Assembly: GCA_037176725.1 (NCBI GenBank)
Contig: JAZBRS010000076.1
Coordinates: 119,989,001-120,053,000 of the forward strand
Source of the DNA: Posidonia oceanica
Lineage: Eukaryota; Streptophyta; Magnoliopsida; Alismatales; Posidoniaceae
Direction of reading: 5' to 3'
Length of the DNA stretch: 64,000 nt
In this document: in pieces, positions 10,390-20,960 of the stretch
Numbering within the stretch: the stretch's first letter is position 1
Layout of the letters: the number at the start of each line of letters is the position of its first letter
Position numbers and translations under genes: made by a program
The notes under the pieces: model-generated
Databases searched by the model: none
Told to the model about the DNA's origin: nothing
Seen by the model: the letters and a program-made list of their open reading frames with translations, nothing else

Positions 10390-13300
10390 TGTTGACACCC
10401 CATTTTGACAGGCTGGATCGTTTGGAGCCTTCCGGTGGCTGCTGGACCCGAATCTAGACCCGAACCTCCACCTTCCTCTCCTTCTTTCCCTTCAAAATAA
10501 GCCCAAACTTGACCTAGGATTACCCCCCTTTCCCGAACCTGAAAACCAACCAAAATCCATAGGAAAACTCACCCCTGATGACTTAGCAAACCCACCAAAA
10601 AGCCTGCAAAATCTCAAACCAGACCCCTCCCAAAAACCCTAGGAAACTTAGGCAAAACTACCCTTTTTCTACACCTCAAAACCCCTCCAAAACTTCCTCA
10701 AAACCAAACCAAAACTCCGGGATCAGAACTAGAAACCCTAGACCCCACACCCGCCAAATTTCACCCCTTTCCGAGACTCCTAAGACCCCCTTTTGCCTGA
10801 ATTATCGTTTTCTCTCTCCGGGATTATCGTTTTCTCTCTCCTCTCTCTCTCCTGAATATCGTCTCTCTTTTCATCCCCTTCTTGCCCTTTCTCTGGCTTG
10901 GCTGTGGGCCCCCTTTGTACTCCTATCCTTCCTCTATCTTATTCCTATTTTTATTTTATTTTTAGCATTTTTCCCGAATTTTAAAAAAATCTTTTCCCCA
11001 AACCTATCTCTTTCCCCTTTTATTCCCCTTTTTCCCCTTTTCTTCTTCTTTCCCTTTTCCTCCTTCTCTCTTTTGCAAAAACCCATAAAAATCCTTAAAA
11101 ACCTGTAAAACCCCAAAACATAAAAGAAACAAATCAGAACTCCAAGAAAAGCAACTAAAAAACATTAAACAAATGATTAAAAACTCAAAATTAACTAAAT
11201 CAAGCTAAAAAGAAAATCAAGCATGCAAACTAAAAAATGCAAAACAAACTAAAGGAAAATACTGTAAAATCAAGTAAAAAACTGAAATAAAATCAGAACC
11301 TACCCAAGATAAAAACCCCACTGAAAGAATTAAAAAACAAACCCCAAGGGAAAGAATTAAAAGTCAAATGCTAAAACAAGTAATTAAAGAAGACAAAAGG
11401 CTTAACCTAATAAACATAAGAAAAAACAGCATAAGAACTTAATTAAAAAAAGGAAAAAGAAAATACAGCTAAAAGACTTAAAACACTTAATCAAACCAGA
11501 AAAATCCAACTAAAAAACACCAAGAAGAATTAACAAATAAAAATAAAAAACATAGGTCAAAAGACTTAAAGAAGGAAAGCATAAAAGACTAGAACTAAAA
11601 AGCCCAAAACCCACTCAAAATAATATAAAAATAAATCCTAAAAATCCTAATTAACATCCTAAAATACTTAACAAGAAAACACAATTTTAAAAACAATTTA
11701 AAAGAATTTAAGCAACACTTAATCAAGTGGGAAATGAATTAAAAACAAAAGAAAGTCCTAAAACCCTAATCAAGCCTACAACACACTAATTAACCTAAAA
11801 ACAGTCATTAAAAAATCCGATTAAACACCTAACCTACAACCCAACTCATCTAATATTTTTATTTATTTTTATCTTTTTTTTTCCCTATTTTATTTCCCTC
11901 CTTCTTCCCATCTTTCTTTCTTTCTTCTTTTTATCCTCTCTTTTCTTCTTTACTGGGCTCATCAGCCCATTACCCTTTTTCTTTTTTAAATCCGCAGCCC
12001 ACAGCTACAGTGAACCGGCGTCTTCCTCCTTCCCTCCTCTCGCAGGTCTACAGTGCCGGCTACACAGCTACAGTCCTGCCACAGTAGCTGCAGCGCCAGC
12101 ACCTGTCACCGCAGACCTGCGCTCGCACGTCTCTGCCGGACCGGACCGGCGTGCGCCGCACCGCGTCCGTGCTTCCTACCACCGCCTCTCCGCATTAATT
12201 CGCCACAGCCAAGCCTGCAAGCAACCAGAATTTTAAGAGCGAGAAAGGAGGGGAAATGAGGGTGCGTTTTCAGGGAGAAAGGAGGAGAGCATCTCGGAAG
12301 AGAGACAAGCATTCCAGCGAATTCCCAGCGAGAGAGTGACCCATTCTTCCTCTGAAATCCACCAGAGAACACCCGACCTCGGCCTCTTCTTTCCACGGCG
12401 AACCAGAGGCTGAAACACCTTCGGAACCGCTCGAAATCCACTCCTCAATCTCACCCGAGCCCCCCTACAACTCTTCCCCTCCTTCCACAGCGAAACAACC
12501 CACGTTTCACCCAGAAATCCCTCTGAAACTCACACCGAACCCAACGCAAACCCATCCGAGAATTCCCAACTCCACAGACCACCTTACCTCCCCAAACTCT
12601 GCCCCGTTACTCACAGAGATACTACCTCTCCAACCCCGCCTTGCTTCACCTCCAGTTCCCCTCACAGACGAAACGCCCCACTTCAAACACCTTGCTCCAT
12701 TTCGGTCCGAAATCGACTCCACCTCCAAACTCCTTCCAACCGCTCCAGAAAGCCCTTCCAACCATCCAGAATCCATCACTGAAGTCCCAGCTACCCACCG
12801 GAAGCCCCCGCTCGATCCAGAGGGCAACAGGCACCTCCCCCCCACCTCGGATGACCAGCGGTGCACCCAAATCGGCCGGATCTTCTGCTGAGCTTCGAAG
12901 CTCGCGTCCGGACGTCTGGGAAGCTCCGGAGGATCATCCGGAATCGACTCCAGCCCTCGCGAGCAGCCGCTAGCTCCCGCAGCGACCGGACGGACTCCAC
13001 CAGCGACTTCTGAAGCCACCGACGTCGGGAGGACGACTCAGACGCGAAAAAAGGTAAACCTTTCTTCCCCTAGCTTCCTCTTCTCCCCCTGGTGCTTTCC
13101 CGCCGCCCAGAAGCAGCTTTCCGGGCCTCCTGCTCCGTCCCCGACTTGCCGGTCAGGCCTTCGTCTCCGGCGCCGGCCGCTTGCCTTCCGAGCGTTCTAG
13201 CCAGCAGAACACCGCCCCGATAGCCCCCGGAGCTCCGCGCGGACGCCAGTGCCAGGCTCCGCCCTCCCGCGCCTCCTCAAGCCCCCTGTGCCGGAGGTGA

Positions 13301-14499
13301 TGAGGTCCGGTAGCTCACTGCTACAGTACCCCTCATCGCCGGCGAGCTACTGTTTAATTATTTGTACAGTTATATGGTTTTGGGTGAATATTGCATATCC
13401 AACTTTAGTTTTTTCATTTTTGCGTTTCAGTCCTTACTTCATTTAGTCTGCTTTGTTTTTAATTTAAAACCATGCTAAATTGCACATTTTATCCCTGTTT
13501 CTCAGTATTTGCATTTAGATCTGGTTACTGTGCGTTTCAGTTCAGAAATATTATGCTTTAATCCCTCTACTAGTGATTATTGCACTTAGGTCCTGTTTTA
13601 AATCAGTTCATTCATTTGCATGCATTTTACCATACCGCATTGCATTCTAAGCCCCTGTATGTTTTTATTTTTGCACTTAGATCCAATACACTGTAGCAAC
13701 TTAGGTTCTGATTTTATTTTTTGGTTGATGCATTGCACTTTTGCCCCTCTATTTCTCATTTTTACACATAGATCCATTTTAAATACACAGCAACCTTTTG
13801 CCATGCATTTTAACTTACTACATTGCATTTTCAACCCTGCATATTGTGAAAATTGCATGTCAGTCCACAGTCTGTCCATCTAGAGTATATTTTGCATATA
13901 AAATTGCATATTTGACCCCTGCATGATTTGAAAATCACACATAGAGCCTTGCATCTTTCAAAAACCATGTAAAAAGACTGTTTTGCCCCTTAGGTTGCAT
14001 TTTAACTCCCATGCTTGCAAAAATTGCATGTAGACCCTCCACTTGCATTCCCGGACTCCCCGGAACCCCGTTTTCTGGAAAATTTGCATTTTAGCCCCCT
14101 TTCTTTCTTCAAAAATGCTTTTGAATCCCTGTTCTTCCCAAATTGCTTTTCTTTATCTTTTCTTGCTTTGCATGCATCCTGCATTCATCAAGTCTGGCAT
14201 TTTAGCTCCCCTTTGCACACACTTAAGTATGTTTAACTCCCCTTCACTTGGGAGGACCTTCAGCACACCCCTAGGACCTCCTGAACACTTAGGTCTGTTT
14301 TTCTCATCTGTTCTGGCCCTTCTGCTCCGAAGTTGCGATATCTTCCAATCCGACCGTCGGATCTCCTCAAGAAAGCTGCCCAGACGACCGCAGCGAAGCA
14401 CTTTTCAGCATGGACCAAGCAGATCCCCGATCAGACTCCCGGATCTCCAGGTATGTCCTCCTGAACCCCTGCACTACATTCATTTACATGCCATTTGCA

Positions 14500-15400
14500 C
14501 CGTTTTGCGTGCCCTTTAGTTTTTCCGCTCTGTTTTGCGTGCCTTCATGTTTTCTCGCTCCGTTTTGCACGCCGCTTCTTTGTTTTGCACCGTTTTGTGT
14601 GCCCTTTAGTTTTTCGGCTCCGTTTTGCGTGCCCTCATGTTTTCTCGCTCCGTTTTGCGCGCCGGTTCTTTGTTTCGCTCTGTTTTGCGTGCCCTTTGGT
14701 TTCTCCGCTCCGTTTTGCGTGCCTTCAAGTTTTCTCGCCCCGTTTTGCACGCCGCTTCTTTGTTTTGCACCGTTTTGCGTGCCCTTTAGTTTTTCCGCTC
14801 TGTTTTGCGTGCCCTTTAGTTTTTCCACTCCGTTTTGCGTGCCTTCATGTTTTCTCGCTCCGTTTTGCTCACCGCTTCTTTGTTTTGCACCGTTTTGCGT
14901 GCCCTTTAGTTTTTCTGCTCCGTTTTGCGTGCCCTCATGTTTTCTCGCTCCGTTTTGCGTGCCGCTTCTTTGTTTCGCTCCGTTTTGCGTGCCCCTTGGT
15001 TTCTCTGCTCCGTTTTGCGTGCCTTCAAGTTTTCTCGCCCCGTTTTGCACGCCGCTTCTTTGTTTTGCACTGTTTTGCGTGCCCTTTAGTTTTTCCGCCC
15101 CGTTTTGCGTGCCCTTTAGTTTTTCCGCTCCGTTTTGCGTGCCTTCATGTTTTCTCGCTCCGTTTTGCGCGCCGCTTCTTTGTTTTGCACCGTTTTGCGT
15201 GCCCTTTAGTTTTTCCGCTCCGTTTTGCGTGCCCTTTAGTTTTCTTGCACCGTTTTGCGTGCTTTCAAGTTTTCTCGCTCCGTTTTGCACGCTGCCTCTT
15301 CGTCTTGCACCGTTTTGCGTGCCCTTTCGTTTTCTCGTCTCGTTTTGCGAGCCCTTGTTTTCCTTGCCAGGTTTTGCGCCCTTCTTTCGTTTTCCTGCAC
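14500..15400 (+). repeat. 30-bp minisatellite in element 2 5' LTR
   Basis: About 30 copies of a 30-bp unit close to TTTTGCGTGCCCTTTAGTTT plus a CCGCTCCG-like end. Several unit types follow each other in a partly regular order (CCCTTTAG, CCTTCATG, CGCCGCTTC types). Because 30 is divisible by 3, all frames appear open, giving false ORFs of over 350 codons on both strands. Confidence 0.92.
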
Positions 15401-15575
15401 GGTTTTGCGTTCTTGTCCCGTTCCTTGCGCCATTTTGCATGTCAACCTTGTTTTCGCATCTTCTCGCATACTTGTTTCGTTCCTCGCACTGTTTTGCGCC
15501 GTTTTCCCTTGCATGTTGATTGCATTGCATGGTTTTCTCGCTGTTTCGCTTTTTTCGCCTGCATTTGCATATAGG

Positions 15576-15900
15576 GCGGTGATGCTTACTGTCCGGAGTT
15601 CTCACGAGCCAGGTTTCGCCCGGTTCGGAACACAGACAGCGTTGCTGAGCGCTTAGGTTGCACGTTTACTTCCTTGCATTGTCTTTCATCACTTAGAGCA
15701 CACCTTCGAGCATTTAGACAGGCATTCATTGGCACTTAGGCATCTAAAGTCTGCATTTCCCTGCATATGCGAGCGTAAGCCTAGAAAGACCGATTCTCGG
15801 GCGTGTCGGGGGTGCCTAACACCTTCCCCGCGCGTAACAGGAGTCCTTACCCTCTCTTGGCCCGTAATGACCATATTGCCCTTGTCCTAGGCACGAGTCA
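15576..15900 (+). promoter_or_regulatory. LTR block conserved in all elements here
   Basis: Contains GGTGATGCTTACTGTCCGGA, CCCGGTTCGGAACAC and GGGGGTGCCTAACACCTTCC with little change. Counterparts: 30977-31301 (element 2 3' LTR), about 1000-1360 and 42650-43020 (element 1, minus), about 49960-50280 (element 3, minus). It is far better kept than the surrounding LTR, so it may hold a required R/U5 or RNA-structure signal. The role is not known. Confidence 0.55.
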
Positions 15901-16200
15901 CTTCATTTGCATTCATTTGCATCTTATTTCTTTTGCATTGCTTTGCTTTGCATCTTTTGCTTGGTTTTGCGTGATTATTCACGCATCTCCCCGGTTTTCC
16001 TCGTCTTCCGATTTAATAGACTTGGTGGCGACTCCGATTTGTCTTATCTTCTTCTTTTCTTTCCTTTTTTCCCTCTTTTAAATGTTTTCGAGTTAGGTCT
16101 TCCTTCTCGGACATAGCCGCTTATAGTGAGCCTGATTCCGATCGGTGCACGCGAGCTTTGGCATCGTGCATGGACGATCCGAACGCCGGGATCGCTACAG

Positions 16201-16218
16201 TGGCGACTCTGCTGGGGA
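16201..16218 (+). other. Primer binding site (PBS) of element 2
   Basis: TGGCGACTCTGCTGGGGA starts one base after the LTR end CTACA. TGG is the complement of a tRNA 3' CCA. The rest fits, with few mismatches, the 3' end of a plant tRNA-Arg as I recall it, the primer reported for Ogre elements. Confidence 0.8.
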
Positions 16219-17523
16219 TACTAGACTCCGGCTTTCGCTTTCGCTTTCGCTCGCTTGGGATTTGTTTCCTTTGTTTGCCTTTGTGTCTCCTTTGTCTGTT
16301 TTGCTCGTTTTCCTGTGCAAACACCTAGCGAGTCGCTTCATGGCTACTCTATTCAGGTTTTGCACCTCTTTCGTCTCGGTTTGCGCTCTCTTTTGCTTGG
16401 CTTTGCTTCTGTGCTTGTTTATTTACTTTTCGTCTGGCTTACGCTCTTACTTCCTTTATAGCTTACTTGTCTTTATTTTTCTTTGCCTTACTTGCTCATT
16501 ATTGCTTTAATTCTCGCACATTGCATGTCTACTACTTGTTTGGCAATAATACATGCTTTTTGAATGATGAATGCTTCCTTTTACACACCTGCTATGTCAC
16601 TACGCACGCACATGCCTTGCATACATGCCTTTTGACTTGATGAATGTTTTTTTCTTCACCATTATGCTCACAAACACTTGCACATGCCATGCCCATGCCT
16701 TTTGTTGTGTTGTATGATTGTTTGCTTGCCATGCTTGACTGATTTTCTTCCCTTTCACGCTTGCCATGCCTAGGATAGTAGAAACCTGTTTGCTCTCCCC
16801 GAGGTTAACTAAAAAATGCAAGTAAAATGAACTTTTAGGAGCAACTAGAGACTCTGAACAGTCCTTCACTCCCTTTTGGTTAATAAAATGTGCAAGATAA
16901 AAGACTTTAATCATTTGCATAAGCATCATATAGGGCATGCACTCTTCTCTTCTGAGTCCACCTACTAGTCTGCGAAGGACGGTTCCGGCTTCTCACCCCG
17001 ATGCTTTGGCATGGTGTGAGTCAATCGGTCTGTCCCCCCTTGTCCGGGGTCGTGTCGGTGTTAGTGGAGGGTACCACCTACGCTTTGGCGAGGTAGAGGC
17101 CACCAACACACCACCCTGTCATTACCTGAGCTTTGGGCCAGGAGTTAGACAGGGAGCCTACTTTTCTGACTCGAGTCGGTGACCCGTACACCTAGGGATA
17201 CCCGGAGTAGACAACCTTGCTAGGAAACATTAGTTAGGTAAGGGGGGGCATGCTAGAAAGCATACATGACATTCATGCCATAATTTAATGCATTTTGCAT
17301 CCTTTTCTTTTCTAACCCTAGTCTCCTGTTGTGTCTTTAACAGAGTTCAGTAAGCGATCTCCTTAGCTGGAGCTTGGGTTCCTCCCCTTGCTGACATCTC
17401 TGCTGAGACATCAGTGCTCGACCATCTCTTTCTGAGCTACTCGTCTTTGCGAGCATAGCTCCTCGTAGAGCCCGTCCCCTTTTCCCTCGTCGCAGCCCCG
17501 TTTTGACTCGCTCTCGGTCAGCA
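16219..17523 (+). other. Element 2 leader between PBS and gag
   Basis: No gene. T-rich to 16900. The block 16925-17240 is clearly conserved at nucleotide level with element 1 (41390-41690, minus). It includes a short possible uORF (16937-17182), a CCCCTTGTCCGGGG hairpin and the palindrome GACTCGAGTC near 17170. The last 180 nt (after the acceptor at 17343) would be the leader exon. The uORF similarity may simply reflect conserved RNA. Confidence 0.55.
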
Positions 17524-18372
17524 ATGGCCCAGCGCACTGTCGAGACCTCCCTCACCCTTGCCTCGGAGGTGGTTCCCGCTCCGGCCCCTCCGGCTCCCGT
17601 TTCAAACCCCTCTGTGCCCTCTGTGACGCCAGGCTTTTCCCCTCTGTCGTCTGGGGCACCCCAGTTTGCTGTGGGACAGTGGCAGACGCTCGCTCCTCCT
17701 GATCCGGTCGCCGAGTCCATCTTGACGGCCACTTCACGTGTTCTGGAGGCACCACTGACCCCACCTTCTCAGGGTTTTGTCACTTTTAACCCCCCTTCTG
17801 CTGCGGCGACTCTTGCCCTAGGATTCCAGTCTCCCGGACAGTCCGGACCTCTTGGTTCTGGTTCCTCGCCGGCACTGCAATTCAGCGTTCCCACTGACGG
17901 GACACTTGAAGAGCAGTACCAGCAACTGATGGACACTATCCAGCGGCTGTAGGGTATAGCTCTATCAGTCCGCCCTCCTTCCCCTCCAGTTGTTCCTGAG
18001 GTTCCTGTGTAGCCTGCTCTCGCACATCTTGCATTGCACTCTGCACTTCCGCCTAGACCATCGTCCCAACTGCTCACGGTTCCGACGATGGGGGCACGTA
18101 TTCCGCCTCTTGCATCAGCACCACACCTTACACAGCATGCACCTCCGCCACCTGGTGGCCAGTCATTCGGACTGGTGGGAGCACAGTATCTCGCAGGCTC
18201 GTCCCCCGGCACCGCCCCGGTACGGCCGCTGATGCTCCAACATCCTGCACCCACCGCACAGCATACCGTCTATCCTCCCCCTTTGCATCAGGCTTAGAAT
18301 TCCACATGCATCCCTCCTTGCACTCCACCACAGCACGGGTATGCCGGCCATCACCTTGCGTCACCAGGCGAC

Positions 18373-19620
18373 GTGATGGTGGATCCGGAGGAGCACCTCG
18401 GTGCGACCCAATCGGCATACGTGGTCCCTGCCCCCGCTGCCCCATCTCCTGTAGCAGCTATTCCAGACCCCATTAACAACAGGATGGATGTTCTGGAGAA
18501 GGCACTACGTCTAGTGCAGGGCACGGACCACCAGACCTACCAGTTCCGAGACCTCTGCTGTTTCCCAGAGGCGGTACTCCCCCCGAAGTTCAAAATACCG
18601 GACTTCGAGAAGTATGATGGTAGGGGCTGCCCCATAGCCCATCTGAAGGCGTACTGCGGTGATCTCGCCCAACTCCAGGCGGACGAGAGGTTGCTGATCC
18701 GCCTGTTCCAGAAGAGTTTGTCTGGTCCGGCCCTCAAGTGGTTCACCTCGCTTGACATGGCTACGATTAAGACTTGGAACGACCTAAGCCAGGCGTTCTT
18801 GGAACAGTACTCCTTCAACCTCGATCTGGTCCCAAAGCGCGCGGACTTGATCGCAACCAAGCAGAATCCGGGCAAGCCGTTCGGGGAGTACGTCGGCCGC
18901 TGGCGTGCCCTTGCCTCGCAAGTTCGAGATAGGCCCTCCGACGAGGAGTCTATCGAGATCATCATAAAAGGGGCGCAGCCGTCTACCGGAGCTTTGCTTA
19001 GCATCCAACCCGTCACAACCTTCACTGCTTTGATCCGAGCTGGCACTCGCGTAGAGAGTTCGTTGCGGAGTGGCAACTTCCCCGCACTCTCTGTGCTTGC
19101 CAAGCAGGCCCCTGCCAGCAACGACGGTAGTAGCAGCAGCGCCATCAACCACAACAGCAGTCTCAACAACAATCGTCCCAAGAGGAAGGATCCGCCGAAG
19201 CCCGTGGTCGCATACGTCGACTCCCCTGCTGCGCCCGTCCGTCTGGCGTCCCGGCCTGCCCCTCCTCAGATCTATTACACACCTGCACCTAGGGCACACC
19301 CTACACCACAAATCACTACCACCGCTCGACCGGTCTATCCTGCTGCACCGGTTCAGCAAGGACAATTCCAGAGGCCGAGACGGCCACCCATGGAGAAGCG
19401 GAAGTTCGCCCCACTGGTGGAACCGCTCACTGTCGTCCTCCTGAAGGTTGCGTCGCTCCTGAGATTTCCGGAGGTTCGCCCGCCGCCAAACCCACTGCCG
19501 CATTGGTTTAAGGTGAACCTTTTCTGCGACTTTCATCGAAGCGTCGGGCATTCGACTGATAGTTGTTTCACTCTCCGGAATGCTATCCAGGACTTGATCG
19601 AATCGAGAACGATTGTGATC
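18373..19620 (+). other. gag: Element 2 Gag core and zinc knuckle
   Basis: The Retrotrans_gag core lies at about 18480-19060 (phrases PPKFKIPDFEKYDG, LKWFTSLD and TWNDLSQAFLEQYSF). A Ser/Asn-rich and then Pro-rich linker follows. The nucleic-acid-binding knuckle at 19525-19566 reads CDFHRSVGHSTDSC, that is C-X2-H-X4-H-X4-C. The second cysteine of the usual CCHC is a histidine, and the same holds in elements 0 and 1, so it is a lineage feature and not a mutation. Confidence 0.88.
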
Positions 19621-20519
19621 GACACGCACGAGGCATCCACTTCTGCACCATCTCATGCACCTACATCAGCATCTACCCCAGCTAATGTTGTCCGCCGACC
19701 CCTGCCGGAGCACTCCTATTCAGGAGGCGCAGGGACCTCAGGAATTCACTCCTTGTTTCCTTCTGGGTCTCTCACATCCGTGGTAGATCCTTCCGAACTT
19801 ATCCATGATGTTTCTACTCCCTTTCCAGTCTCTCTCTATCTTGCAGCCATCGCCGGTTCCGAGTCGGGCGTTCATATGATCCGACCGCGCGCCAGGCCGG
19901 AGCGTTCTCCGGCATCAGCCGCCATGCTTTCCCGGGCCCAAGCCCCAATACATCTCCTAGCCAGACCCCAGCCAGAACTTCCCGTGCACCTACTAGCAAG
20001 ACCTCAGTCCCCACCTAGCTTGCTTTCCCAACTACCCACCTACCCATGTCTTCCTCAGCCTGTAACCCCTCTCGTGCTCGCCGCACGTGCTCCCGTGGTT
20101 ATCAACCTAACCCGGGATACCCATCGCGTACCCTACAGTTACGCCACAGAAATGTGTGCGGAAGTGACGCGATCGGGGAGGGTCTACCGACCTCCGGCGC
20201 CAATAACCAGGCCCAGCCGCCCAGAACCTGCAATACCATCGCCTTTAGCCCAGCCTACAGCCCCACTACCTTCAGGCCAGCCTCTTGAATCCACCACAGC
20301 TGAACCCGTCCCTACAACTGCACCACCTGCTACCAAGAAATGCCAGCCTAAAGCCGATATCACTTCCCAGCTCAAGAAAATTAAAGCCGACATATCCATC
20401 TGGGACCTGATACACACTTCGGCCGAGCACCGCGAAGCTTTCCTTCGCGTGTTCCAAGCCGCCCGTGTGTCCCAAGCCATAGAACCTGCCGCCTTGGAAA
20501 GCATGGTTGGAATGATCGC

Positions 20520-20960
20520 GGAGCCCCAGGTCATCACTTTCACAAGTGACGAGCTGCCTCCGGCGGGGATTAATCACAATCAACCCTTGTTTGTCACGGT
20601 GCAGTACAAGAACTTTCGCATTCCCCTTGCACTGGTCGATAATGGGTCAGGCCTTAACGTCTGTCCCTTGTGAACAGCAACCAAGCTCGGATTCAAGGCC
20701 GAGGACATTACTCCAGCTGTAAAGGGAATGACAGCTTTTGATAACACTCACCACGACGCTCTAGGGATTTTGATGATTCCTCTTATCATTGGTCCGGTCA
20801 CATTCGATGTGGAATTCTACGTCGTCGATTTGGAACCTAACTTCAACTTTCTGCTTGGGCGCCCTTGGCTCCACAAGCATCAGGTTATCCCCTCGACCCT
20901 CCATCGCATGATCAAGTTCCGCCGAGGTGACGATGTTATCGTTGTCATGGCGGAGAATTT
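20520..20960 (+). other. Element 2 aspartic protease domain
   Basis: Retropepsin-like domain that would cut the polyprotein. The active-site phrase is LVDNGSGLNV (20632-20661), with Asn where many retropepsins have Ser/Thr. Element 1 has the same phrase. The C-terminal phrase LLGRPWLHKHQV is near 20860. A TGA at 20671 follows the active site. A long low-complexity linker rich in Ser, Pro, Gln and acidic residues runs to about 22960. In Ogre, an intron is known between protease and RT. Here the linker is in frame and I see no clear intron. Confidence 0.85.

Larger units (their letters stand above)
10390..16199 (+). repeat. Element 2 5' LTR (5.8 kb)
   Basis: Starts TGTTGACACCCC and ends GATCGCTACA. 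Layout: A/C-rich first part with a (TCTC)n stretch at 10810-10860; very A-rich 11060-11830; T-rich with TATTTTTATTTATT-like runs at 11850-11890; GC-rich island 12000-13330; donor-like AAG|GTAAAC at 13054; T- and TGCA-rich 13370-14250; 30-bp minisatellite 14500-15400; and a block 15576-15900 conserved in all LTRs here. The start of transcription probably lies near the T-rich/GC-rich border, but this is a guess from composition. Confidence 0.92.
13054..17343 (+). other. Candidate leader intron of element 2
   Basis: Donor: AAG|GTAAAC at 13051-13059 at the end of the GC-rich island. Acceptor: a pyrimidine-rich run with branch-like TTCTAAC (17310-17316) and TTTAACAG ending at 17343, 180 nt before the gag ATG. 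The span (4.3 kb) is T-rich like plant introns. It contains the minisatellite, LTR end, PBS and leader. Element 1 has the matching pair (45434 to 41252) with a perfect GTAAGT. Splicing is inferred, not shown. Confidence 0.45.

Noticed and set aside
12507..13019. Antisense ORF of 170 codons in the GC-rich part of the element 2 LTR, repeated at 28120-28632
   Set aside because: The second copy exists because LTRs are duplicates. GC-rich DNA has few stops. Weak similarity to element 3 (53087-53386) is expected from shared LTR ancestry. No start context or domain.
14410..15605. Open frames of over 350 codons on both strands in the LTR
   Set aside because: They arise from a 30-bp tandem repeat whose length is divisible by 3. 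Three frames are open at once and the encoded sequence is pure repeat.
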